From Tubiluchus corallicola (taxonomy: Eukaryota; Priapulida; Priapulimorpha; Priapulimorphida; Tubiluchidae): a stretch of DNA of 64,000 nucleotides. Below are positions 1 through 12,400 of the stretch, piece by piece. Position 1 is the first letter of the stretch. Every line of letters starts with the position of its first letter. The notes beneath the pieces were generated by a model that was given only the letters and a program-made list of their open reading frames with translations, was not told where the DNA came from and searched no databases. Where the stretch lies: positions 62,001 through 126,000 of the forward strand of contig JAQGDQ010000502.1 of assembly GCA_030141605.1 (NCBI GenBank), in the 5' to 3' direction. The translations under genes were made by a program, and so were the position numbers.

Positions 1-924
1 TTAATAGAGTGTGAATCAACATAGTTTTATTTTTCATTAATTTCATTATTTTCATTAACATTTACACAAATGGCCAGATGTCAAACAAAGAAAGTTATCT
101 TGAATTACAGAAAACATACTTATAAATTATAGATACTGGGTACTACAAATTTCATTATACAGCTTCTGACAGTTTCTAAGTTGTAAATAGACATTTGATC
201 TTAAACCGCCCACTCAATGTCACTGAGTATCTCACCAAAACCTATCTCCATATACTACAATAAGTTACCTATAACTGGCTTTGGCAAATAAGCTTCATTG
301 GCTCAAACATCTACTCCTCTGATTAGTCTACTAACTGGGTATTCTACTAGTCATTGACTAAACTGGAATATAATTGGCTATTGTGACTAAACTCCTTACA
401 TTTCTTGACTTTTAGTCTCTGAGAGTTTCGTGTTCATTCAATGACTCACATTACTCCTGTGGTGACAAGCTCAATGTAAAGTCTACACTACCGTAATTAT
501 TTACTAGCACAAGACTTTTTTGACAACACATGTGCAAAAGATGTCCCAGAATATGAACAGTATGACGTTGTATTATGTTTGCAAAAGCTGGATAAAATTT
601 ATTATGCAACCTACAAATGGTTCACATAAACAAGTTACTGGCTTACTGCACCATCATTTTTCATGTCCGGATTTATTTAAATTTGCGTGTTCATCGATTT
701 CATTGTAGATATTCTAATAATCACCGCCACAGTGGAAATGTGATGTCCCTTACATGGGTTATGCCATCTATTTTTGTCTTAGATTTTATCCACATAATCT
801 AAACTAAATTAAACACTAACGAAAATTTGTTCACATTAATTTGTTCCCATCTTAAAACAATGCCATCACTCATCAAGGGTGAAATGCCCTTTACTGTCTG
901 AGAAACACTTATATCATAATTTAC
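1..924. other. Non-coding stretch at left edge
   Basis: No coding exon is recognised here on either strand. It lies downstream, in the sense of transcription, of the MRPL18 exon at 925-1180, so it is most likely the following MRPL18 intron. The remaining exons of that gene would lie beyond the left edge. Short open frames in both directions look random. Confidence 0.4.
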
Positions 925-1180
925 CTGTGGTAAAACATACGTCGTGGTGTCTGCATCACCCATCCCGTGTCTTTAACGGCTATGCCCAAAAGTTCTAAAT
1001 TTCTTGGATTTCTATTCACAAAATCGGGGTTGACATTGTCATTGTCTAGTAGCTTATCTGCTGACTGTGCCAGCTTAAGATCGTCTGCAGAAGTAACACT
1101 CTGTGATGAAGTCTCGCATTGTTGTGAAGATAATATTGTTGCCCTTAACAATGATATTTTGCGAAAAGAACTTGGAATAG
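925..1180 (-). CDS. MRPL18: Mitochondrial ribosomal protein L18 (uL18m), internal exon
   Basis: This exon of a nuclear gene encodes the N-terminal part of the mitochondrial large-subunit protein uL18m, which in mammals lies near the central protuberance and is linked to 5S rRNA. The translation contains NRNPRNLELLGIA followed by GW and an RRMFYHR end, matching the conserved start of the MRPL18 family (NRNPRNLELL...W...FWHR in human). The exon is bounded on the minus strand by an acceptor (TTGTAG before 1180) and a donor (GTAAAT after 925) that splits an Arg codon. Upstream of the conserved block the residues are Ser-, Arg- and Leu-rich, as expected for a transit peptide. No ATG lies in the exon, so the start codon must be in an upstream exon (higher coordinates) that I could not find. 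The downstream exons are off the left edge. Identification is by family motif only. Confidence 0.75.
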
Positions 1181-4100
1181 CTACAAGAAATAATTATTAT
1201 CAATAGTAAGTTAAATTTAATAAATCATGGTTTCGAAAATGTCGTAAATAATACATTGTTACATACATTACAATACAAGCTATTACTACTACAAAACCAA
1301 ACAAAAGTTTCACCAGATATTCATCATGCCTATATTGCTATTTTGGGGCATTGTGTGAAAAGTAACAGATAACATTTAACGGTCCAACTTCTGAGAGTCA
1401 GTGATTGTTATTAATTATTAATTTACACTGCATGCATATGCAGAACACGTTTATGTATCACTAATGTTACTGTCACAAACTCTGCGACAAAAAGCTTCAG
1501 ATAATGCACATAGGTAATATTTTTTATTTAACATAATTACCATCGACTAGAATGTAGTCATACATCAACCCTAATTACGGTGCTTACCTCTTTTGGTATG
1601 ACTCAACATAGTCTTAAATAGTCAGCACTTAGTTCAGAACACATAACACTACTAGACTCAGTAACACTACAAAAAATAAACCGAATTTAAAAATAAGCTA
1701 AAATCACGAGCTTAAACTGTGTTGTTTCTCAGTTTTTCTGAATACTGACACGCTCTTGTCGCTCTGTTTTTGAACCTGCAGTACGGGATATCTACGCTAG
1801 AGATCAGGGCGCAGTTTTGGCAAATCAATTTGCAGCTACAAGCACGACCGTATTCCCTTTGAGGTAAAGAATGTAGAAAGGAACCTTCTAACTCTATCTG
1901 GGTAGAATCATTATAGCTAATAAAACGTAGACATATGTAGTAAAAAGGAATGCTTATTATATTCTTCATTAGTAATCGAATATTATGCAAAGTTAAAAAA
2001 TGTGCAGTCCAACTAATGTGTTCACCAGTGTTGACAAAATACACGCATCATTGAAGTTGACCATAACTATTGATACTTTTATAGGAGTTTGCTAAATTAG
2101 TAGTTGTTAAAAGTACACTAACTTAAGGTTCATAATATATATAGCTGCATAAGCTACATAGCAAAACTAGCCACCATAATAATTGTATACATAACATTTT
2201 ATGATTCATCTAGTAACATCTGCTGACAAGAAAAAGCACGATAGGTTGAACCCCTTTAATTTCCTGAAGCAAAATGACAAACTTCAAAGTGAGGATGTCA
2301 ATCTTTCGAAAATGACAAAGACAGAGTGAAAATGAGGGAGGAAGAGAAGAGAGCAAGAAAAGAAAACAGGACATTAAAACATGGCCTGATAATAAATTAA
2401 TGAAAGCAGAAAAACTAATCTCACATCAGAGCATAATTACAAACCCTGAAATGCTACAGTGCAAAACAGGCTGGAGTGGTATTATAGGCTACCAATATAT
2501 GTTTGCAACATAGTCATGCCTACATGTAACCATCGTCATGTACTAACAGTGGTGGGTAGTAAAGAGTATTAGTAATACGTTACTGTAATCAGAGTACTTT
2601 TTACAGTAAGTAGTAGATAATGTAATGCATTTTAGATTAATTTGTTTAGTTGCCTTGCTTAACTGTACCTACCACACTGCATCTGCACAAAGGTTTACTA
2701 CTACAGTCTGCAACATTGTGTGTATTAGCTAACGCGTACATTCAACACATTATCCGTATTATCAATGTATGTAAGCCGTGCATTCTTTACTGCTGTAGCA
2801 GTTCCGATATAGTTTATTTTACTGCGAAATAAATACAGATTGCACGATTCCTATACAGCATTTAAAATTTAACATCCAATTACACAATCTTAACAGCGGA
2901 CATGTAATACCCAACATAGTACACGTTGTATACAAGGGAGGGTAAGAAATAAAATAAATAAGTCAGAAAATGCATCCCTACAACATGTTGTTTCTACTTC
3001 CTTTGTAAGACAGAAGTTTTGGGTAACATAACAAACAGAATATGGGCGAACCAACATCTGGTGTCTGCATGACTCTTAACAACAAAAATCTGTAACTGGG
3101 ATATTACAGGTTTATTTGTCTTTCTGAATAGTAGTTACATTAGTAATAACTGGTACACTCTTACATACAAATGCACACCCCACAGTAACTACAACACATA
3201 TACAAAAAAAGATTTTAAAACCACAAAATTATTTCTGGTTGCATACGACCATCTTCATATTTTCCATTTAACAAGTTTTAAGTTTTAATATTTGTAAATA
3301 CCTGAAAAATAGCAAAGAAATATGAAACTGAAACTTTAGTTACTGAACTCCCTATTTATATGAAAAATATTTTGTTCTCATTGAACACTTTTCAGAATTG
3401 CATGCCAGTATGATTACTTTGTTCATCTCAATGTTAGTTTCAATAAACCATCCTTAATTACTACTTTATGCAAACAGCTGTTCCAATATAAAAACATGTT
3501 ATTAATTCCCTTACTGATGTGATCTTTGTACAATGTTTATTATTAAAAGTCTTACACATCTTTAGATTTTGAAATATATTTATTTCTCCACTTAGCACTA
3601 CAATATAACAATGATCACAATACTTTATTGACAGTGTTAACATTGTAACACAGTGCTACAAGTATAACACTTCACTTCTTTGTCCACAACAAGTATAAGT
3701 AAATAGATGACAACCATAAACAATAAATTGAAAAGATTCCTGACAGATTTATACATAATTCAGAAAAGCATACAAACTTTACATGACTCTGCAGATGTTT
3801 GTTGGGCCATCAACAAAAACAAAAAAGTCGGCTTATCTTGTGTGGCATGAGAAATTGCTGCGCTGTTGCATTGTGTACCATGGGTGACCAATGCGCTGTA
3901 GGTAATTAGCGCAGAATGCATTTTTTTGCACTTTTGATCACTTACCCACCTTAATGAATTTTCCAGCTCCATTAGAAGCATAGAGAGACATAAACCTATT
4001 TAACACTTCCTACAAGGGGATGTTCGAACAGAATGTCGCACTGCCAGGCTTGTCGTCAATTTAGGAGTTACATTTTCTGCAGAAAAGAGAACAACGGGAC

Positions 4101-5152
4101 TTATACATGAAATACCCCACAAGTTGACCAATGCAAAAACACTGATAGTACAATAATGCACATGTTTATTTATTAAAAGCTCATAAATGACATCAGAGTG
4201 CTACGCATATAGGTGAGTCGAGAAATAATTTGAAAAAATAACCTACATTTCACCTATTGATGCTGAAATAATTTTTGCCTGCTGACTGTAATGTTTAGGA
4301 GCTCATTACCACCTCTACAGGAATAAGAAACAGCCTTCTACAATCAATTGTTTCTTATAAAAGACCATACAATTGTAAAAAGTACAAGTCAAATTTTCGA
4401 ACAAATGATAAGTATGCCACCATATAAAATTCATAATTCCCCTTAAAGTGCTATGTTGACTTTGTCAACTATGCCTGACTCAGATATAAAAACCCATTTT
4501 GCATAAAACGGAATTCTGACATTCCATTTATGAAAATAACAAATTAAATCCTAGTGTTCTACAAACTTGCTAAATAAATAATAGGTAGGTCATGACTAGC
4601 ATCACTTGTAATTTATTACTATGTTCCATTCTGCATTGATCCACAGAACTTTTATACAAAGTGTATGCTTGCATACACACACACACACACACGCTAAAGT
4701 TTTTCTGTAATTATTTCAACATGATAATAGACAAACGACGATTAACGAACACTCTTAACTACAACCAAACCTCGTTATACCGCCAAACTCGTTTACCACT
4801 TGCAAAATGGCCAGGAATGAAACAGCTGTATTCAACTGTATATAAAAATAACCTGTTATACCACCACCCATTTCCCATCATCCACACACAAATTAATGTA
4901 TGTGCTCAGTGGAGACATACCGCCAGTAGTCAAGTGTCTCAACTAACGCCAGCAGCTTCTTCATATACTGCCCACTGTACGAATCTGCTACATGTACAGC
5001 TGAGTTGTAGACACTAGCTAGACATTACATGTTGTATAAAAGAATGCATGTCATCATGTTTTGATTACTTGCAAGCTGTATCTTACATTGTATAATCACA
5101 ATGAATGCACCACGTACCGGTATGGAGTCATAACAGAAAATGACAAGAAAAG
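1181..5152. other. Non-coding region between the MRPL18 exon and the hAT-like element
   Basis: This region should contain the undetected first exon of MRPL18. I see no convincing coding exon; the 110-codon open frame on the minus strand at 1712-2044 has no recognisable motif. Repeats present are a hAT-like end near 2547, a short CA microsatellite at about 4672-4692, and a block at about 4755-4870 with the phrase CTCGTTATACCGCC, resembling the ends of decayed pogo-like MITEs. A related block lies at about 6120-6205. Confidence 0.4.
2547..2640 (+). repeat. hAT-like transposon end fragment
   Basis: The sequence starts CAGTGGTGGGTAGTA and continues with alternating GTTAC/GTAAT-type words, which is characteristic of a widespread family of hAT-type non-autonomous elements in animals. 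A matching right end is not clear, so this is probably a truncated copy. Confidence 0.4.
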
Positions 5153-5797
5153 CAGTGGCGGATTATGATTTTATGGGCCTTAGGCTTGAGCTTGGAACGG
5201 GCCTTTTAAATGTTGCTACACTACTGAGCTGACGTGTTTTTGTGGAGCTCTCGTCGTTTGTAAGTTTGTTTAATTTTGTGAGTTTTTGCCCACCGATTGT
5301 GATAAAAATTACATCTTCTTCATCCTTGAGTTGTGGAGTAGGACTATATAAACACGATTACAGCTTGGTGAGTTTCTGGGCTAGATGTCAACTAAAATAA
5401 CCCAATCAGAAACTCTGAGTCAGATATGTTGAAAAAAATGGACTTTTCAGAAATTATAACTGACTTTGCCCCCAGAAAAATTCGGAAACTGAAATTTTGA
5501 ACTTAAACTTAAACTGTGTAAACGTGAATTGTGTAAACTTAAACTGTGTAAACGTGAATTGTGTAAACTTAAATTGTGTAAACTTGATTTGTGTAAACTT
5601 GATTTGTGTAAACCCGATTTGAAATATAGTGACTGACTTTTGAAAAAAAAAACTTTTTTCTATATTTGATTTTGGCGGGCCCCTTGCTCTTTTGTCAATT
5701 TATTTTTTTTACAAAAAAAAAATTTTTTCGTTTTATATTGCCGGGCCCCTTTTGATCCCGGGCCTTAGGCTTCAGCCTATAGGGCTATCCGCTACAG
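5153..5797. mobile_element. Non-autonomous hAT-type DNA transposon (645 bp)
   Basis: The element begins CAGTGGCGGAT and ends ATCCGCTACAG, an imperfect terminal inverted repeat of the hAT type. It is flanked by a perfect 8-bp duplication, AAGAAAAG at 5145-5152 and 5798-5805, the length hAT transposases produce. Both subterminal regions contain GGGCC-TTAGGCTT words in inverted orientation. It has no transposase coding capacity. Inside is a 15-bp minisatellite (5508-5620). It lies about 420 bp past the stop codon of TMX3. Confidence 0.85.
5508..5620. repeat. 15-bp minisatellite
   Basis: About seven and a half tandem copies of a 15-bp unit with core GTGTAAACNTGANTT/CTTAAAYT, with GTGTAAAC recurring every 15 bases. 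It lies within the hAT-type element, so it probably expanded there. Confidence 0.85.
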
Positions 5798-6222
5798 AAG
5801 AAAAGGCATGGCTTTTTTTCACCAGCGAGAAGGGTGATATTTGCTTGTTTGAGATATGAGAGGTAAGCAGTTGGCCTACAATCTTTTATATATGTAGCTG
5901 AGTACAGGACATGTTTATTACATAATCAAAAAGTTCTTAATAAAGTTGACTGACGTTGTGTTAGTCATTAATTCACAAAAGATTAATTTAATAATTTTCT
6001 TTTAATTCATTAACCTTTGCAGTGAAAATTGAGGACACTAGATTGTGTACACTCGTCTGACTGTTTTGTGATTTGTCTATGATTTGGCAAACTTGATTTG
6101 GCAAAATTTAATTGAAACACTTCGTTATAATGCCAAACTCGCTGTAACGCCAACTTTTTTCTGGTCCCAAAGTGGGCAGCATAAAGAGGTTTGACTATAA
6201 GCACACAAATCAACAATATTAA

Positions 6223-7632
6223 CTATTCCACTTTCTGGTGTATTTCTTCACGCCGCTGTCTTTCTTCATAAGCTTCTTCATCGTCATAGACCTCGGCACA
6301 GCAGATATTATAGCAGATGAAACTAAGAATCATGGTAGGTAGGCCAAGCAGGATGCACGTCACTAATGGCTGATTGGTGAACATTTTGTACAATGTGGAA
6401 TAGATTTCGAAAAACATACGAGAGATTTTGTGATACCACCAGTTTCCGCCTCTGCCCGCAATCGAACCATCTGCAACTTCGACGAGAAAAGCTTGTATTG
6501 CACTTTCGGACATTTCACTTATATTACCACGGAGTTCATAATACTGATAAGTTGTTGCATTTAAGACAATTAAGCCAGGAACAGGTACAAAGTGCATTAC
6601 TACAGAATTGACTAAATCACCTCCATCTACCCAGGCAAACTGGAACTGGTCTGGACTGTGCCTCCGATATTCAAATGCCAGATCTTTAGTCTTTCGATAA
6701 ACTTTTTTCTGGTCTTTATAAATCTGGTCCGTCAATGTCTTTTTAATCACCAAAATAGCCAAATTCTTTTTTGAATGAAGAAACTCATGAAAATTACCAC
6801 TCAATATTTCAGGAAACAAAAGTAAGCGTTCTTTCAAAATCCATTCCTCAACAGAAGCTTTTGACAATTGGTCTTCTGCTGCCGGGTACCAATAATAATT
6901 TTCATCTTTAAACACTAAAATGGTTGGAATTGTTGGTGTTGGTACTGACTTTGGTACTTTGTCTGAAGATATGTAATAAAAATAACTTTGAGACATTCGC
7001 TGTGTGGCAATTTCACTATAAATATCCCATAGTGGTCCTTTTTCTAACCCCACATAGAGGAAAAAATGTCCATCAACATGCTTATCTCGAGCTTCATCAA
7101 AGCCATCTCGGTCGTTTATTTTCCTCAAAGCAGGCCCCATTGCTCTGTAGGCAAAATCGACGAGTTCACTTTTTGTACGAGCTCCATGAAAATTGTACAC
7201 ATCCTCACCCTTTACAAAAAGAATAGTTGGAAAACCTCCTACACTGAAAGCTCTGGCAACATCTGTGTATTTCGTAGCGTCAACTTTAGCTACCCGAATG
7301 TCGCTATGATATAGCGTTTCACCAACCTGCTCGTATATCGGAGCAAGTGACTTACAATGTCCGCACCATGGTGCATAAAACTTTATTAACCACATCCCGT
7401 CGTTACGTATTGCTGGCTCGAGAAATTTACTATTAAGTTCCATCACAGTTGCTCTACTTCTGGCGTCCGCGAAAGACAACGCCAAAAAAATAACGAGAAA
7501 GTGTGAGCAGAGTGCGAAAATTGACTTCCCCATAAAGCTTGTGGTACTTAAAAACTCAAAATTAAACGTTTGCAGTAAAATTGGTATTAAAAATTTGTAA
7601 AATAACATCAACTGAGCGCAGACATGTTTCAC
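6223..7632 (-). CDS. TMX3: Thioredoxin-related transmembrane protein 3, intronless
   Basis: A membrane-bound protein disulfide isomerase of the ER that oxidises or rearranges disulfides in client proteins. The 469-residue frame has a WCGHC active site at residues 89-93 in the conserved APWCGHCK context, then GGFPTILF with the cis-Pro of the thioredoxin fold, two degenerate thioredoxin-like domains with the motif PTILVFKDE, a membrane segment near residues 422-446 and a short acidic/basic cytosolic tail. Length is close to human TMX3 (454). Met34 (7533) is probably the true start, because a good signal peptide (FALCSHFLVIFLALSFADA) follows it directly; the first 33 residues would then be 5' UTR. 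Odd points: the whole protein is in one exon while neighbouring genes are split into six or more, and the tail ends in QKVE, not the KKxx-type retrieval signal of vertebrate TMX3. Confidence 0.9.
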   Translation of the reverse strand: MKHVCAQLMLFYKFLIPILLQTFNFEFLSTTSFMGKSIFALCSHFLVIFLALSFADARSRATVMELNSKFLEPAIRNDGMWLIKFYAPWCGHCKSLAPIYEQVGETLYHSDIRVAKVDATKYTDVARAFSVGGFPTILFVKGEDVYNFHGARTKSELVDFAYRAMGPALRKINDRDGFDEARDKHVDGHFFLYVGLEKGPLWDIYSEIATQRMSQSYFYYISSDKVPKSVPTPTIPTILVFKDENYYWYPAAEDQLSKASVEEWILKERLLLFPEILSGNFHEFLHSKKNLAILVIKKTLTDQIYKDQKKVYRKTKDLAFEYRRHSPDQFQFAWVDGGDLVNSVVMHFVPVPGLIVLNATTYQYYELRGNISEMSESAIQAFLVEVADGSIAGRGGNWWYHKISRMFFEIYSTLYKMFTNQPLVTCILLGLPTMILSFICYNICCAEVYDDEEAYEERQRREEIHQKVE

Positions 7633-9154
7633 TCGGCTTCCTTTCTCTCAGTCCTAGAGTTTCACGTTTTCTTACGACCATTGTCAACGACTCCGACAGG
7701 AATAAAGCTTCTTAAAAAATAAAAAAGTAAAATGTTTATAATAAACATTACTATGCCAAAGGTCCAACATACATCTTATCTTGCACCTGCAAGTATAGTG
7801 CTGTTTAGGTATGGTATGCAAATATCATGGTAAGCAAATATCAAGATAACATAGCAAATTTATTAATAATTAAGACATGAGAATCAATTATTGTGATTTG
7901 TAATGAGCAATACAGTATATTATCATCGATTCCAATCAAATCATAACCTTAATTGTGAGGCCTGAACTGAACAATTGATGTGGGTCGAACGTTACTGAAG
8001 TGCAAGAGTTGCATAGATAAAATCATTTGGAAATTATAGATAATAGGAGCATGAGAAGATCGGATTTTTCATAATAATTTTAACTTTTTATAAAGTGATC
8101 ATTATAATATCAAGGAGGTTTAGCAATCAGCAAAACAACACGCGAAAGGAGGAAATGGACAGACACACCAAAGCCACCAATTAACAGAATTATCTACTTT
8201 CTTTTTCAGCTGCTTTCTGCTTCTATTTCTTTCTCCTTTAAATTATTTTTTCTTTTACTACATGTATTTTGATATTCTTCTTCTTCGTCTTCTGCTACAT
8301 CTTTAGCAGGTTTTTATCCATGCAAATCTTCATTGAATTGTTGTATGCCACATAGCCTTTCACAATAAATGCACGCATCACGATATCCCCCCCTTCCCAA
8401 CACACCGTGAACTCCATCAGGATGCACCAGGATCATATCAATATGCCTATTATGTGTTTGACAGGCAATACATACACAATCTTAAGGGTTTTGCCACTTT
8501 CAATTGTTGCCATTTTGAATTTGACCTCTGACAGCCCACATATGTCAAATCTGATTTTCCTCCACATCTAAAACGAAGCATTATGATATCACATACTGCG
8601 TTATAATATTCATAATTTTCGCAAAAATTGCACTATTTTTATTCTTATCAGCTGTACTAGGTACCAGTGCTGCGACAACATACTATAGGTACCAGTTCTG
8701 CCATAATCATTGAATCGTCGCATATACATGCTCTGTTCACTTTCAAACTTTCTGGTCTCCATTTTCAAAATTTGTCACAGAATCTCTTAAAAGATGGAAG
8801 CAAAGATGGAGACATAATTTTTGCAAAAGTATAGGACAACATCTAAATGTGGACTTGCCACAACATTGTGCCAGTAAGGCTGTAATATGCTGATCATAAT
8901 AACTCTTCATGTGTTGCAATTGCTTTTCAATATTCATACTCTCGTTGAAAACAGTAGGCTACACTACGAAACAGTTGCGAAACTGAAAGTCTGAGGCCAG
9001 ATTGCAACTTTTATTTGCAATGTCTGCGCGCTCTCATTGACACCAGTTATTTATAAACTTTTCAACTTTTACTTGCATTTCTTAATATGAAAATGTTAGA
9101 ATTTCTAATAATGTTCTGTTGGTATTTTCTTTATCTGTATCGATCCTTTGCGTC
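7633..9154. other. Intergenic region between divergent TMX3 and Rac-like genes
   Basis: This holds the upstream region of TMX3 (minus strand) and part of that of the Rac-like gene (plus strand). It contains pyrimidine-rich stretches around 8200-8300 and no recognisable exon. Confidence 0.4.
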
Positions 9155-9409
9155 AGCGCTTACGTATGATTTTGACTAAAGTACTTTACAAGCAAGTCTG
9201 CAGGCGTATCCTTTTATGTGCACCTGAGCGTAAAAGAATTGCAAATACGTAAAGTGTAAATCGCGGTTTGTTGTATCCAGTGCTTACACGCATAATTTTG
9301 ACTAAAGTACTTTACCAGGAAGCCTGTAGGCATATTTAACAAGTATATTTTATGTGCACCTGAGCGTAAAAGAATTGCAAATACGTAAAGTGTAAATCGC
9401 GGTTTGTTT
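9155..9409. repeat. Tandem duplication upstream of the Rac-like gene
   Basis: Two adjacent copies of roughly 120-130 bp (about 9155-9272 and 9279-9409). Both contain ATTTTGACTAAAGTACTTTAC, then TATGTGCACCTGAGCG and end in AATCGCGGTTTGTT; the second half is almost identical, the first half more diverged. The second copy ends only about 60 bp before the Rac-like start codon, so the duplication lies in the likely promoter or 5' UTR. Confidence 0.85.
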
Positions 9410-9471
9410 TATTAGGAACAAAGAACGAGCTATACCAAAAAATTATAATTTACGGCGAATGTTATTAAAAA

Positions 9472-12400
9472 ATGGGAGAATTCTACAAACACCTTAAGTG
9501 TGTAATAGTCGGAGATGGGTGAGCGAACATAATTAAAATGTAGTTATTATAATTGTCATAAGATAGTGATCGTTCACACAAATTTAATGCGGTTTTCACC
9601 TAGCATCTCTAAGACAGCAATTAGTTCATAAACTGACAACATGTTTTCGATGTGACCAATAATAAATTAACGGAAAGAAGTCACGGAAAAAATAATAGTT
9701 TTGGCTAGGAAAAAAATCACAATTAATTTTGGTTTAGGGCGTAGGGTTAGGTTAGGGATTATGGTTAGGAAATTGGAGTTAGGGTTAGTGTTAATTTTTT
9801 CCTGCGCCTTTTCCTCTGACTTTTCACCTTTGACTTTTTTACCTGTGACTTTTTACCTGGATTCGTTTTTGATCATTATACGTTACATATATATATATAT
9901 ATATATTATATTATGTATACATATATTCACCACAGTCCATAGAGTCTTTGTTCGGATAGAAGTTGCTATCGTCCAGTCTGCCACAGGACGATTGGTGGTT
10001 TAAACATATTTGGCACTTATTGTAATCAGTCACTGAATGACGCCGGATACTGAAGTAGGGCGTTTTTGTTGTTAAACCAAAAATGTATCAAATACAACAA
10101 AAACATTAAATTTTGCTGTAACCTTCTATAATCATTTATGCTTTCGCCGTTTAAATGGAAAAAAGATTTTCAGTCTGGAACGATGTAAAGCGGCGGCAGA
10201 ATCTTTTCCTGTACGCAAAGCGACTCGGTCTGTGATACGCTCAGTGACATAAAAAACAGGATAAAATATCAAACATTTAAGTTTCTTTACAGATAGCATA
10301 AAGCAAGACACATAATTTTCAACACGGTCAATTGAATTGAAGGAAAGGCCTAGCCTTTGGATGTTAGAAGGATTAAGTGTGATAAGCGCATCGTGTAATT
10401 AGTAAAGTCTCAATCATTTCATACCTAGGCGTTCCCATTTTGACCTCCCATTCTTCTATCAATGATGTCGTTCATCGGTTGAAGAAAACAGCCTACTTTC
10501 GATTTTTGTTAAAAGTTTAACAAATTTTTGCAAAAAATTAGATATCTAATTTCGTGATATTTTTGCATGAACATCGGCCAAGCTGCAGAGGTCTGAAATA
10601 GTTTAAGTGATAACAGTAAAATAAGCGAATATGCCAAGTTGACTTGTCCTTACCTTTAATAGACGCAAGACGGGTAAAACAATGGACTTATTAATGAAGT
10701 TGATTTTATGAACTGTGAAAAATTTAAATCAGTCATAGTACAAGGTTGGCCCTAAAACGGGAACTCTTGGGATCTGAAAGCCTGAAACAATGTTGTGTTG
10801 CTGGCATTGAGTTAAGTTTGACGCTTTGCTTGGCCAGCAAACATTTAGCGACGTTTCATTTTTTTATTTGTAGTACCGTAGGAAAGACTTGTCTTGCAAT
10901 GAGCTTTGCGATGGATGCCTTCCCGGATGAATACGTCCCAACTGTGTAAGTGCTGATCACACATTGTCAAGGCAAAATGGAACAAATAGCTGCTATGAAA
11001 TAGTATTCATTCTTCTCCTCGAAAAATAAGTTAATAGTGTATAACAAGCTCGGAGATTTTTTGTAAAATGCACCCAGGATGTTTCAAAAGAAACATAGAA
11101 ACACATAAAACGTAGAAACAATAGTCGGATAGGAACATCTCAAGTAGAAGTATGTTGATACGCATATATAAAAATGTACGTATGTTAACCTACTTATATG
11201 GTATATGAGAAGTTGAATTATGCAAGTTAACATTGAATATTAAGAGGTGCTGAATCTTGTCATTAAGAATTGATCTTTGTCATTAAATTATTATAGTGTT
11301 TATGTTATCACGATGTGATAATGCAGAATTCTAGGTTGATTTCAGCCAAGATAAAGTCTTGTTCAAACCATTCACATTGATGAACTTGATCGTGTTTAAC
11401 TTAACGATGCACGTAATAACGTAGTTCTTTGTAGGCCTAACCTGAAGCGCGCATAAAGTTTCGCCTGGTAACCCGCCATTACGGATTCAGTTTAGCTTTC
11501 TGCTTTTGCGTGTATATCTCCAATTTGTAACACATCACTTTTCGTAATAGTGATATACAATTAGCCGCATCTCGTTGCGAATTGATCAACATAATTCACC
11601 ATGTCTTCTGCAATAGCCTGTAGTAGTTAAAACAATGGCGTAATTTCACAACTTTTTCTACCAATCATTGGACGAGCCAATTCCTGACGTTTTCTCCATT
11701 TCCCAAGAACATTTGCAAATTATCAAAATCAATGCAATTGATGGCTTAAGCAGTTTTCACTGTCCATCACAGGTAACCGTGTTTCCGTAAAGCTCTTAGT
11801 GCAATGTAGAAACACTGCCTATTTTTAGGCTGTCTATTCAATGACACCATCAGATGCCATTACTTCTCGAATGTGATGAGCTTACAGGTTTTTCATTTCG
11901 GTGTGCTCTGCTCATGTGGAAGCCGGAAATATCGTTTTCACTTGGCATTGCTGAACGCATTTAATCACGCAGTCTATCCAACACATTTCACTTGAGTATT
12001 TAAAATTACTCAGTTTTTAAACTTGCTCAGTATTTAACTATAAAGCAGGGTAGTGCAAAAGCAGGTTCACCGTTGCCATTACCATTTATTACGACAGTGA
12101 GAATATTTCAGCACAAAAATACAAACTATTAATTTCATAAGAGTCCAAAGTGTCACCCTACTTTTGCACCACCAGCAATGCAGGCTGTGCCCATCATTGG
12201 TGGGGTGTTCTTCCAGCAGAATTGCGTACCACTTCATTACACAATTCCTGCTCCCACTTTCCTCGATGTAACGTCCCAGTGAGCCAAATTGGGCTTAGTA
12301 ACATTGCATGGCCCTCTTATTCCCCAGACCTCGCGCACTTTCTTTTGCTGGGTGTGAAAACTACTCACTCGATCTGCCTCAGTTACTGTGGCATGTCAGG

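Noticed and set aside
1712-2044. 110-codon minus-strand open frame as a gene or MRPL18 exon 1
   Set aside because: No motif, no suitable splice sites leading into 1180, and composition like random AT-rich DNA.
4661-5017. 118-codon plus-strand open frame
   Set aside because: It starts in a CA microsatellite and runs through a MITE-like block; no domain signs.
5500-5620. CRISPR-like array
   Set aside because: Contiguous 15-bp repeats without spacers, in a eukaryotic transposon.
6924-7314. Plus-strand frames over TMX3
   Set aside because: Shadows of the conserved minus-strand TMX3 gene.
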